64,000 nt of DNA. It comes from Eurosta solidaginis. Lineage: Eukaryota > Arthropoda > Insecta > Diptera > Tephritidae. Position numbers and translations under genes: made by a program. The DNA lies in NCBI RefSeq assembly GCF_040869045.1, contig NC_090319.1, positions 175,496,645-175,560,644 of the forward strand. Direction: 5' to 3'. The notes beneath the pieces were generated by a model that was not told where the DNA came from, made no database searches, and was given only the letters and a program-made list of their open reading frames with translations. Below are positions 11,801 to 22,931 of the stretch, one piece after another; positions within the stretch are counted from its first letter, which is position 1; each line of letters starts with the position of its first letter.

Positions 11801-14197
11801 CTATACAACTACCACCACTCCCTTTTAAAACCCTAATTAATACCTTTAATTTGATACCCATATCGTACAAACACATTCTAGAGTCACCCCTGGTCCACCT
11901 TAATGGCGATATCTCGAAAAGGCGTCCACCTATAGAACTAAACCCCACGCCCTTTAAAATACTCATTAACACCTTTCGTTTGATACCCATATCGTACAAA
12001 CATATTCTAGAGTCACTCCTGGTCCACCTTTATGGCGATATCTCGAAAAGTCGACCACCTATAGAACTAAGGCCCACTCCCTTTTAAAAATACTCATTAA
12101 CACCTTTCATTTGATACCCATATCGTACAAACAAAGTCTAGAGTCACCCCAGGTCCACCTTTATGGCGATATCTCGAAAAGGCGACCACCTATACAACTA
12201 CCTCCACTCCCTTTTAAAACCCTCATTAATACCTTTAATTTGATACCGATATCGTACAAATGCATTCTAGAGTCACCCCGGGTCCACCTTTATGGCGATA
12301 TCTCGAAAAAGCGTCCACCTATAGAACTAAGGCCCACTCCCTTTTAAAATGCTCATTAACCCCTTTCATTTGATACCCATATCGTACAAACAAATTCTAG
12401 GGTCACCCCTGGTCCACCTTTATTGCGATATCTCGAAACGGCGTCCACCTATGGAACTAAGGATCACTCCCTTTTAAAATACTCATTAACACATTTTATT
12501 TGATACCCATATCGTACAAACACATTCTAGAGTCACCCCTGGTCCACCTTTATGGCGATATCTCGAAAAGGCGACCACCTATAGAACTAAGCCCCACGCC
12601 GTTTTAAAATACTCCATAACACCTTTCGTTTGATACCCATATTGTACAAACGCATTCTAGAGTCACCCCTGGTCCACCTTTATGCCGATATCTCGAAAAG
12701 GCGACCGCCTATACAACTACCACCGCTCCCTTTTAAAACCCTCATTAATACCTTTAATTTTATACCCATATCGTACAAACACATTCTAGAGTCACCCCTG
12801 GTCCACCTTTATGCCGATATCCCGAAAAGGCGACCACCTATGCAACTACCACTACTACCTTTTAAACCCCTCATTAATACCTTTAATTTGATACCCATAT
12901 CGTACAAACACATTCTAGAGTCACCCCTGGTCCACCTTTATGGTGATATCTCGAAAAGGCGTCCACCTATAGAACTAAGCCCCACACTCTTTTAAAATAC
13001 TCATTAACACCTTTCGTTTGATACCCATATTGTACAAACGCATTCTAGAGTCACCCCTGGTCCACCTTTATCCCGATATCTAGAAAAGGCGACCGCCTAT
13101 ACAACTACCACCACTCCCTTTTAAAACCCTCATTAATACCTTTAATTTGATACCCATATCGTACAAACACATTCTAGAGTCACCCCTGGTCCACCTTTAT
13201 GGCGATATCTCGAAAAGGCGTCCACCTATAGAACTAAGCCCCACGCCCTTTTAAAATACTCATTAACACCTTTAATTTGATACCCATACTTACAGACACA
13301 TTCCAGAGTCACCCCTGGTCCACCTTTATGGCGATATCTCGAAAAGGCGTCCACCTATAGAACTAAGACCCACGCCCTTTTAAAACACTCATTAATACCT
13401 TTCGTTTGATACCCATATTGTACAAACGCATTCTAGAGTCACCCCTGGTCCACCTTTATACCGATATCTCAAAAAGGCGACCACCTATACAACTACCACC
13501 ACTCCCTTTTAAAACCCTCATTAATACCTTTAATTTGATACCCATATCGTACAAACACATTCTAGAGTCACCCCTGGTCCACCTTAATGGCGATATCTCG
13601 AAAAGGCGTCCACCTATAGAACTAAGCCGCACGCCCTTTTGAAATACTCATTAACACCTTTCGTTTGATACCCATATTGTACAAATGCATTCTAGAGTCA
13701 CCCCTGGTCCACCTTTATGGCGGTATCTCGAAAAGGCGTCCACCTATAGAACTAAGGCCCACTCCCTTTTAAAATGTTCATTAACCCCTTTCATTTGATA
13801 CCCATATCGTACAAACAAATTCTAGGGTCACCCCTGGTCCACCTTTATGGCGATATCTCGAAACGGCGTCCACCTATGGAACTAAGGATCACTCCCTTTT
13901 AAAATACTCATTAACACCTTTCATTTGATACCCATATCGTAAAAACTAATTCTAGAGTCAACCCTGATCCACCTTTATGGCGATATCCCTAAATGGCGTC
14001 CACCTATAGAACTATGGCCCACTCCATCATAAAATACTCTTTAATACCTTTCATTTGATACACATGTCATACAAACACATTCGAGGATTACCCTCGGTTC
14101 ATTTTCCTACATGGTTATTTCCCTTATGTTGTCACCATAGCTCTCAACTGAGTATGTAATGTTTGGTGAGACCCGAACTTACCTTCCTTATTTGTTA
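8891..14197 (+). mobile_element. Family A Helentron/DINE-like element with satellite array
   Basis: The left end is TTTTTATACTCAGTTGAGC and the right end is a short hairpin followed by CTTATTTGTTA. The first ~480 bp contain a TCCG-type proto-microsatellite (CCGTCCGTCCGTCCG near 9041) and a core beginning AACACGATAACTTGAG. A ~4.6 kb tandem array and a ~120 bp 3' tail follow. No transposase is encoded. Copies with the same ends occur at 29749-31910 and, in part, at 28795-29388 and 53824-55085. The two testable insertions show no target duplication. The structure recalls mini-me/DINE-1 elements mobilised by Helitron-type enzymes (established for related families, inferred here). Confidence 0.75.
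9440..14110 (+). repeat. ~130 bp satellite array inside family A, about 35 units
   Basis: Units carry the marker words TTTGATACCCATATCGTA, GAGTCACCCCTGGTCCACC and GATATCTCGAAAAGGCG. Spacing is 129 or 130 bp depending on unit type. At least four subtypes can be told apart by the segment after ACCTATA: CAACTACCACCACTCCC, GAACTAAGCCCCACGCC, GAACTAAGGCCCACTCC and GGAACTAAGGATCACTCC. The subtypes recur in blocks about 1.17 kb and 1.42 kb apart, so the array has higher-order structure. Runs of 129 bp units keep one reading frame, which gives spurious ORFs up to 164 codons. Confidence 0.9.
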
Positions 14198-14316
14198 TCT
14201 TTTATTTTTATGGATGCCTCGGTGTTATCTTGGATCTCGGTTGTGCCGAACCGAGCGCAGTAATCCGAAGAGAGATCCGTTTCGGATATAAATTTATTTT
14301 CGACCACGGTAGCCAT
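14198..14316 (-). pseudogene. Start of BEL gag, detached by the family A insertion
   Basis: On the minus strand an ATG at 14316 begins MATVVENKFISETDLSSDY and stays open to the family A boundary. The frame continues without a stop into DVFWEMVQSAYDAVV at 8890, on the other side of the insertion. This shows that 8545-8890 and 14198-14316 were one ORF. In that ORF a gag N-terminus is joined directly to the protease-RT linker, so most of gag and protease had already been deleted before the insertion. Assignment to gag rests on position and composition. Confidence 0.65.
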
Positions 14317-15539
14317 TCTAAAAAGGGACTTGCTTAATTTCACTTCAGCTATTTTGGGAATTTTTGGGGACTGCCTGGTGTTTATTTACGACGGAATATC
14401 AAAGGCAGAAGCTTTCCTATTGGTCGAAAGTGGATGAGACTAGGTTCAGCTAGACTGAATTGGGAGTAGTCTTGTTCAGTTGGACTGAGCTGCAGAATTA
14501 TTGCTGGGTATTTCAAGCAATGTAAATGTGGCCGAATTTACTGCTGGGTATCGCAATAATAATACAGATGTGGGGATATGTATTTAAATTATACCGCAAG
14601 GGACACAAGTTAACTTTGTGAAAGTATGAGTGCGATTTGCCGGTTTGTAATGCACCGCTTTTATGTACGTGTGTATATGGTGTTGGGAATATACATATAT
14701 TTTTCTGGCGGAAAAAATATGTATTTGGCGGAAGCCACCAAAATTTACTTGGGAGAGATATATTTAATATATGTATATGATTATACAAGGGGCTGGGTTC
14801 GTCAATGGCGACGAAGGACCACTAGTTAAGCTAGAGGCTGGTACTCACCGGTTATGGTTCTTATTGCTGCTGGGCGAGGTTCCCACTGGCGTTGCTGCAA
14901 AGGGCAGGTTGAATATTGCGGCTTTCCACGCGAATGAAGAGAAGCTAATATTTTGTGCAAAGGAATTGTGTATGAAATCGGGGTATGGCTTTCAGTCGAA
15001 GGAATTCCGCTTAGGCTCGGATTCTTGCAGTTGAAATAAGCACCAAATTTACTTGACCTGGATCTATAAATAACCGCAAGATACTTCCCTGAATTGTGCT
15101 CGAATAGCTGGGTACTTTGACGGCACTTTTACGCAATAATAAAACGTCAGCGAATTTTCACAATATGATAGTTTACTATTTTAATGCTTTAAGCTAAACA
15201 AACTTATCAGAAATAAAAAAAATTATGTATCGCAAAAATGTAAAATGAAAGGGGCGGAGCACAATCTCGCGGATGATCTTTGTAAACTTATTAGCAAATG
15301 CTTGATAAGCGTTTGTTCTATTTTAATAATACAATTTCAATAATGGAACACTTTTATGGCTTTCGGATTATACACTTTTAATCGAAGAACTCGCAATTCC
15401 TTTTTTTTATTATGGCAAGCTTAAAAGCACAAGATGCTGACTTTATTTCAATATGACAATAAAATTTTGCAAAAAATACGCTTTGACAACTGGCGGTGAT
15501 GTCAGATCGCCTTGCTTAGGATTGCGGCGAATTTTTTTC
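14317..15539. other. No gene recognised; probable BEL 5' leader then unassigned repeat
   Basis: The first ~100 bp should be the 5' leader of the minus BEL copy, but a 5' LTR matching its 3' LTR start was not found. Two loosely similar blocks (around 14510-14600 and 15060-15140, sharing CTGGGTA and CGCAATAATA words) could be remnants of diverged LTRs. Short ORFs at 14626-14829 and 14771-15034 overlap in different frames and show no domain. Confidence 0.4.
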
Positions 15540-15695
15540 TGTGGATTTACGCGGTGAATGCTGCCACACGTCCATGAAGATTCCCAATGGGAAATTTAAG
15601 ACTAGATATAACTAATAGATTTTGTGGATAATTCATTATAATACAATTCCATATAATCGAATATAATACAAACTACGGGTTATAATTAAATTCAT
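15540..15695 (+). repeat. BEL LTR fragment, internally shortened
   Basis: It begins TGTGGATTTACGCGGTGAATG, similar to the LTR start at 5156 on the minus strand. It ends with AATACAAACTACGGGTTATA, shared exactly with the end of the LTR at 4786-5099. Length is about half that of the plus-copy LTR. No internal BEL sequence is adjacent, so it is probably a solo LTR or remnant. Confidence 0.6.
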
Positions 15696-16165
15696 ACCTT
15701 ACAAGACAGGTACTCGTTACCTAATCGATTACTTAATCGTCAGCGATAACTAGGTCACCAATTATCGTCTTAATGACTTTTACATTGCTGTCGTGAAAAA
15801 AGTAACGCACGCGCTCTCTCAAAATAGTTTACATGTGACTCGCTTTCTCGCTCTTACCTATTGTGTTTTCGGCATTCCTTCTCGCTCGATGTTATTTACA
15901 TTTTTAAGTTACTTCATTAGGTATGTTTTCGTTATCGCTTACCAAATCATATGCAACAACAACAACACGGGTAACTGGCCTGCCGGTTACCCGTACCGGT
16001 TACCTTCCGTCAATTCACTTTTTATATGAATGAAAACCGTCCTTTTTGTTTAAATAATATTTAATTCATAAATAAGGCATGTTTAAAATAGGTTTTACAG
16101 TTAAAAACATGTCCTATTATTCTAGTAATTTTTACATATGTGCATTTTTATATTCATAAACTATA
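15696..16165. other. No gene; contains a GGTTACC palindrome cluster
   Basis: No coding sequence is recognised. A short block at 15967-16006 contains three copies of GGTAACC/GGTTACC-type words in both orientations. The rest is AT-rich unique-looking sequence. Confidence 0.4.
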
Positions 16166-16169
16166 TAAA

Positions 16170-18157
16170 TACATTAACGTCTATTCAAAGGGCTCTTTCC
16201 GAAACCTTGTTTTGAAGTTCTTATTTTTCATGCGGTGGTGGTGTTGCTCATCATCAGTTTCCAGAGTCATATTAGTTTGGTAGGTATAGTAAGATCAGAC
16301 GTAGCGGAATATAGGCAGCATGTCAGGAGCATCACCAGAATTCAAATAAGCATTGTAATTCATTTCGCCATTATAAATAGCTTGTAGTTGCCACATAGGT
16401 GTAACCATACCCTCAGGATTTTTTCGTTCAGATCTTGTGGTGTACAATGAGCAAACTTTTCATAAACATGCACACGTAAACTTGTATTTGTTCTAAATTC
16501 TTCATCACATTCGAAACATAGAAAAGATGTTCTTTCATCCATTGGTTTCTCATGTTCCTGTTTGCGTAAGTACCATTGTGATGCAAATTCTTGATTACAA
16601 TATGGACAAACAGTTAATTCTAGACTTTTCGTTGTTACATCAATTTTTGCAGCGTGATGTGCATGTAAATTAAAATTCATACTTGAATGTGTTTTAGTCT
16701 TTCAATGACATAATTTACATTTTAAATAATGACTATTGGGCATATGAGAAATCTCATGGTCCAATAATTTGTTGAAGCTTGGTGTAGCTGTTTGAAAATC
16801 ACACAATTTTTAAATTGTAAATGTTTTAGCTTCTCTAGACGAGGCATAAAGTAGAATTGCGTTGGCTATCTTCACCTGGTATATATTGATATTCGGGCGA
16901 ATAAACAAATGGACCACTTATAATTGCACACCTCATGTGCATTCGCATACATATGTTGCATATGTGAAACATATAACGGTGTACTAGTGGATTTTTATGC
17001 AGCTGACGCGGGATGAAGCATTGGATTTTGTGTTGCAAAGTAGGCGACATATGTTGCTGTTGATGGATGCGCATATTTCGAATATGTTGGTGGTTCACAA
17101 CTAGGATAAGAAGTTTCAACTTGTTGCGATTGTTGTTGTTGCTGCTGGCTGCTGATGTGGTGTTAACGTCTGTTGTACAATTTATTCGAGTGCTTGCACA
17201 TGTTGTTTTTAAGGTGATGGAAAACCTTCCGATATTGAAAGTCGTTGATTAGTGTAATCTCTACTCCCACGGCCGCGTCCGCGGTAACTATTACATTTGA
17301 AGGCCCTTAAGTTACAGGCATAGCTGACATCGCTTACATAACCGGTTGACTCTAAAGTAAAAACCAGAACAAAATATTAGAATCAGTGTTTATGAATAAC
17401 ATATTTAAAGTAAGCTCTTACAACAACGTGATCGGTGGCTACATCCTCATGAAAGTAGTGTGGTGTTCCACCTTGTATAAACGTAGGTGGATATGCTCAA
17501 CCGTGCAGATTAACATTAGCTGTAACATTATTTACATAAATTGGTCCAGTTTGATGTGCACCAGGCGCTGGCGGAGGAGCTCCTAACTTCCAAATCGATT
17601 CAAGGCAAGTTAATTAAAATCATAAAAACTGTTATAATCAAATTTCATTACTAAATTTTTTAAAACAATTAATTAATTATTATAATTCATACAATATACC
17701 TGCACTCCAGTCATTGCTATATTTGCCTCAAGAGATGATAATAATGGCGTAGCAGTATTGCAATGCAAACTAACATGATTTGATTTGTTGTGTGATGCAC
17801 TTTTTATTTCTAGGAATCAATGATTGGACCACTGTTTTGCCGCTTCACTACCAAATTAGGATCATTATTATTGTGCTCATTTGTCGTATGATGACCAGGT
17901 GTTGCACTATATTTTTATTATTCATGCTGACATAATGGTGCATCAATTTGACAACCATGCGTGGTGTGAGCGTGATTATGATATAAGAGTAAAATATTCT
18001 TTTGCACATACAACTTGTCTTTATATAATTCAACTTCCTCCAGCCATGATTCTTGAAAATCTAATATTTCCAACCCTTTTGATTTTGCGCTGGAGTTCTT
18101 GCCGCCGCCAACGCTGGAAGCATTACTACTAACCATGGCCATGACTGGTGCGCTCAT
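16170..18157 (-). pseudogene. C2H2 zinc-finger gene copy, decayed, introns retained
   Basis: From 18157 down the minus strand encodes an N-terminus beginning MSAPVMAMVSSN, then (near 17580-17420) a Pro-rich segment with GPIYVNNVTANVNLHG, broken by stops. A canonical GT-AG intron of 70 bp (17352-17421) follows. Then come an RGRGRG-containing segment, Gln-rich sequence and zinc-finger sequence: LLDHEISHMPN at ~16760, CPYCNQEFASQWYLRK and CFECDEEFRTNTSLRVH at 16600-16460. Several in-frame stops and frameshifts are present. Retained introns argue for a DNA-level duplication rather than a processed copy. I do not recognise the parent gene with confidence. Confidence 0.75.
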
Positions 18158-18165
18158 TCTCTTTG

Positions 18166-19014
18166 ACGTGGTTTGTATTTGGAGGTTGGTGTCATTTTAA
18201 CTTTGAATTTTGATTTCTACAATAAATAAAAAAAGAAGGAAAGTATTTAGGAGAAGTGTTTCGATTCATTAAGTACATCAATTGTGATCTTGACGCAAAT
18301 AATACAAAAGTCATCACAAAGGAATGCGCGAAAATAAAAAAAAAAAGTTAATAAAAATAGCCAGACAACAAAGCATCTTGAAGGTAATACGAAAAGTAAC
18401 CACTTGTTGCAATGTCACTCCGCCCTCTTTTATCCTCCGCTCGTGCTGTCGGCAATGCCAGCACCCTGGCAGTGACTTGCGTTCTCGCCACGCCTACTCA
18501 TCGACAAAGATTGACTGATAAACTAAATTGCTATGCTAAGATAATTCTTGCTCAGCAATATGTGGTGGCGATGTTGGAGGATGATGTTCATCGAGTCGAG
18601 CGTTGTTGAATAACGACGCAGCACACAAAAATATCTAAAGTAAAAGCCAACAACACAAACAAAAAAACGAAACTGTAATACAAAAATACACGGCACGAGT
18701 GCAAACATTAGCCATTGAATTGAGCGTGGAGGCAAATCAATTGTGTTACATGCCCCTTTGGGAATATTTGCATTCGATTTGAATACTCTCAGTGCATATA
18801 TTTTACTTCGAAAAGTACGATCAATGGCATTTTGCAGATTAGTAAATTTTCCTCTTTTAAGCTGAACGTGCTGGAACCTGAAAAATGTTTCCGTATGCAT
18901 CTGTGTAGAGACTACTTTGGTACCACCCGATATTTTTTTGAGGACTTCTGTTAAGACATACGTGAACTTTCGGTTAATAATAATTATCTTCATTTAATGG
19001 TAATTTCCGGGAGT
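18166..19014. other. No gene recognised upstream of the zinc-finger copy
   Basis: A 156-codon minus ORF (18523-18993) lies here, but its composition is that of AT-rich noncoding DNA with a random hydrophobic stretch, and I see no domain. The segment may include upstream sequence of the zinc-finger copy. The 5'-truncated Penelope-like element begins at about 19015. Confidence 0.35.
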
Positions 19015-20048
19015 AAATTGACTTGAAAAATAGATTAGCTGATGTAAATTTATGCAATGATGATTTTTTAGTATCGTTTGATGTCGTCTCGCTTTTCACC
19101 AACATACCGACGGTTTTGGCAATAAAGATAGTCATGAAAAAATGGGAAAAAGTCCAACAACACACAACCTTTCCGAAAAACAAGTTGTTAACCATATTAG
19201 AGTTCTGCTTAAAAGAAAATAACTATTTCATATACAATAAAAATATTTACCAACAAACATTTGGAATGCCGATGGGTAACCCACTTTCCCCCACCATAGC
19301 GGACATTGTGATGGACGACCTTATACAAAATATGTACTCTGAGCTGAACCAACAACAAAACACTGGTATCAAATTTCTAGTCAAATACGTAGACGACGTA
19401 TTTGCAATAATAAAACGAAGCGACACGGAAATTATCTTAAGCGCACTCAACAAATATCACAATAGACTGCAATTTACCATTGAAATGGAAAAAAACAACA
19501 ACATCCCCTTCTTAGACACCCGCATATATAGAGCTAACAATAATATTATACTTGAATGGTACACAAAACCTACATCGTCTGGTCGCCTAATAAATTTCTT
19601 TTCATCACAACCCTTTAAGTATAAATTAAATACCGCCAAAAATTTTATACATAAAGTACTGACCATCAGCAATAAATGTTTTCATAACGCTAATATAGAA
19701 AAAATTAAAATGACGCTAAGAAGTAACAATTATCCCAATAAATTAATATGTAATCTAATTGACCGTAAACAACAAGAATTAATAAATATTCCCACACAAA
19801 CCACAACGAAAGAGTCGCCGAATGAGCCGAAACAATATTTTAGTACGACCTATATTCCCATGCTCTCAGAAAATCTAGCGCAGTACATAACAAAAAACCC
19901 AAAAGTAACACTGGCTTACAAATCTAACCACACTTTATCAACATTATTTACCAAAACAAAAAGCCCGATCGACATACAACAACAAAGTAACGTGGTATAC
20001 CAAACGGAGTGCAAAGGAAATGAAACTGAACATTGCAACAAAATATAT
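19015..20048 (+). pseudogene. Penelope-like element reverse transcriptase, 5' truncated
   Basis: The frame is open from 19023 to the insertion point at 20048 and contains the PLE-type RT motifs: SFDVVSLFTNIP, GMPMGNPLSPTIADIVMD and KYVDDVFAIIK. A linker and the start of the endonuclease region (VYQTECKGNETEHCNKIY) follow. The Met at 19023 is not the native start, because fingers and N-terminal RT sequence are missing. The GIY-YIG endonuclease is cut exactly in its signature by a 3.1 kb DNA transposon; its remainder is at 23169. The element is therefore truncated at the 5' end and interrupted near the 3' end. Confidence 0.9.
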
Positions 20049-20494
20049 CGAGCCTTTACCGCCAAATTGGTGTAAGGGACAAATAACAAATTATACAGGG
20101 GGAGGTTTTTTTAATTATCTCTGTTAATAAGCAAAGAATTTGAACTAAATTTTGTACACGGCCCTAGTTGTGCTCTAAGTACATAACGCAATCAATTTCA
20201 GTAGCTAAAATAAGTCGTAGTTGTGTTTTTTGTTACTTACATCAATTTCGCTGGCACACTCACCACGTGCTGCTGAAATGTTATGTTACTTACATCAAAA
20301 TAATCATAAACTTTTTCACATATAAACTTTTATTCCATTCAAAGAGCGTTACAGTATATTTTATAAAATTAAGAATAGTTCATTAAACGTAATTTAAGCA
20401 TATCAGGGACCGTAAATAACAATTGCTAGCCAAAATTAAACCAAAAATCCGAAATTCACAAATTAACTTATTATTTGTTATTTAAAACCTAAAA

Positions 20495-22387
20495 TGTATC
20501 TTCCCCGTCAGTTTCAGGTAACTCATCTGTAATTGTTGCGCTTTGTTGCATATTTAAAAACTTATTGTGAAACTGTTTTGGTATAGTGCCTTTTTCGCAA
20601 AGTTTTTTTAAATCGTTAAACTTTTTTAAAGAAATTTTCAAGGGCTTATCATACAGAGAAAGGGGGTCCTTCGTTTCTAATGGAAATATTGCGTTTGGAT
20701 TGACGCATTGAAGCTAGATTGTATTCTTTTATCTGTGAGTTATTGCAGTATCCATGCTTTAAAGTAATAAGAGAGGAATCCTTTTGGAACATAGCAGATC
20801 GAAGAGAGTTAAATTCTATTTTGGTTGAGGTAGGGAACATAGTACGCGCAAAGTTTTTCCAGTCTTTGAAATCGAAATATTCCATTCTTATACACTCGTA
20901 ATTTTTGTGTTAGTTCTCGCATTGGAAATAACGGTATACCATTCGCTTGGAGCCCAAATATTTCTTTGGCGCGTAAATGACTCTATCGTACTATGAATAG
21001 AGTCGACTGGCATCATGGTATGGCCGGGTAACAGAAAGGTTATTTTTAGGGTTTTTATATTTGTACAGGATTTAAAAAAAAAGCGAACATAGCAAGCATG
21101 GCTCTGTTTCGATTTTGTCCTGCACAACTGTCACAGTAAAGGCTAATAAAGGTATACGTTCCTTATTTATCAAGGAGTTTTAAGTACCTAAAAATTACTG
21201 TGCATATCTCATTACATCCCCGTTTTCCGTCCTTTTCGCCCACAAAAAGCAATAACCATTTCTTGTAACACTTTCATAAATGCTTTCATTGTATTAGGCG
21301 TATTTTCTCGAGTAAAACAAATTTACACTTTTTGAATGGGGCGTATTAAGAACCTTTTGTAAATCAAAGCTCGCACATAAGAATGAAGAATTTGTTCGAC
21401 CTTGCTTTTGGTCATTTAAAAATACTTGTTTTGACGTTTCTTTATCCTTAAGGTGCTTTTTAAATTCTTCAGTTTGCCTTAAAAGAATCTGAGATTCACT
21501 GTCCGAGTTCTTAAATTTTTCACATAAAGCACATTTATCTTTTTTGGGCATATGGAAGCCAATGTGAAAGTCGGTATTAAAAATTTTTCTAAACACTCTT
21601 AAAGATAACTTAGATGATTCCTTATTAATGTGACTTAAATAATACTTATAGAGAGTTGATATGTTTTGGAATTCTGATGGTAAATAAAGTTAACTGCTTT
21701 TATTACAACAGTAATGTGAAGGTACAGCAGGCAACTGGGTAATAAAAGATTTCAAAAGTGCTACTTTATTTTCATCAGACTTATTGTGTGGTTTTAATTT
21801 TTTGTTAGCTTCTTTGGTTGTTTGTAGACACTGTGCATTATTTCTAGTATAGATTAGCATGTTTTGAGATACATTGAGAGTGTGAAGCAAAAACTTTTGG
21901 CATACTTTTGCTTTTATATTATTAAAACTTATTGTGTACTCAAAACTCCACTTCCTTTTAGTACTTTCGGATTTTCTTCTTTTAATACACTTACGTGTCG
22001 TACACGAAAGTATCCAGTCCCGCTGCCTTATTTTATTCCCCATACCCCAAAAGTGCTCGTTTATTGCCACACGATCTGATTCCGTAAATTTTGTCCGCAC
22101 ATGAGTTTCAACAATTTTTATTCAGTTTAACGCCAGTGGATTTCCGACTCTTGTTTTGCGGTTTTTTTCGGATAACTTTTGACTTTTTAAAGCCCCTATT
22201 ACCAACACACCTTTCATCATCAATGGAAATATTGGACTCACTTTCATTATAGGGGACGAGAGCATGTATCTTTGCAAACTAAAGAAAACAACGATAAACT
22301 CATTTATTACTAAGCCCTAAAAGAAAGGTATAATTTTTCCTATTGCTTGCAGCCAAAATAATTACCTCTGGTTCAAAAGCTTCCATT
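20495..22387 (-). pseudogene. Transposase of the 3.1 kb DNA transposon, broken
   Basis: A first short exon (MEAFEPE, 22387-22367 region) is followed by an apparent intron to ~22282. A basic segment, then VAINEHFWGMGNKIRQRDWI, KVCQKFLLHTLNVSQ, a Cys motif FHMPKKDKCALCEKF, and SFDLQKVLNTP, follow in order down to a C-terminus ending at ~20495. At least six stops or frameshifts interrupt it. The FHxPKKDxCxxC plus FDLQ pattern is one I associate with a class of insect DNA-transposon proteins, but I cannot name the family. A LINE fragment inserted upstream of the coding start (22494-22931) lies between the first exon and the right TIR. Confidence 0.7.
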
Positions 22388-22493
22388 ATTCGCACAAAGA
22401 ACTATTTATTATGTTATTTTATATATAACTTATCTCCGTGAAGCGCATTTAGTTTATTAGTATTAAATATTTTTTGCTGCAAGCAACAAAGCT

Positions 22494-22931
22494 TACTTAC
22501 TTACTTAATTGGCGCTTAACCGTCTAAACGGTTATGGCCGTCCAACAAGGCGCGCCAGTTGCTCCTTCGCTCCGCCAACCGGCGCCAATTGGTCACACCA
22601 AGGGAGTTTAAATCGTTTTCCACCTGGTCCTTCCAACGGAGTGGGGGCCGCCCTCTACCTCTGCTTCCATAGGCGGGTTCCGATAGAAACACTTTCTTGG
22701 CCGGAGCATCATCTTTCATTCGCATAACATGGCCTAGCCAGCGCAGCCGCTGCGTTTTAATTCGCTGGACTATGTTGATGTCTGCGTATAGCTCGTACAG
22801 GTCATCATTAAATCTTCTTCGGTACTCGCCATCGCCAACGCGTAGAGGTCCATAAATCTTTCGAAGAACTTTTCTCTCGAACACTCCCAAAGCCGCTTCA
22901 TCTGCTGTTGTCATGGTCCATGCTTCTGCCC
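22494..22931 (-). mobile_element. LINE 3'-end fragment with 9-bp target duplication
   Basis: The minus strand encodes the C-terminal end of a non-LTR retrotransposon polymerase: GAEAWTMTTADEAALGVF, IKTQRLRWLGHVMRM and a final RALLDGHNRLDG. It ends in an AAGT repeat tail. CAACAAAGC flanks both ends (22485-22493 and 22932-22940), a good 9-bp target duplication. The insert is thus a 438 bp strongly 5'-truncated copy. The protein is of the type found in RTE-like and I-like LINEs; I do not assign the clade. Confidence 0.85.

Noticed and set aside
9406..13642. Many ORFs of 71-164 codons in the satellite array
   Set aside because: They are products of 129 bp units without stops in one frame, they repeat one peptide, and they lack any start or context of a gene.
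9440..14110. CRISPR-like regular repeat
   Set aside because: Units are contiguous, ~130 bp and diverged, without unique spacers. This is a satellite in an insect genome.
14771..15034. 87-codon plus ORF
   Set aside because: It overlaps another ORF in a different frame and has no recognised domain. It probably lies in LTR-like or leader sequence.
18523..18993. 156-codon minus ORF
   Set aside because: Composition is that of noncoding AT-rich DNA, with no domain and no paralogue in the window.
22509..22727. 72-codon plus ORF
   Set aside because: It is a shadow of the LINE polymerase end on the minus strand.
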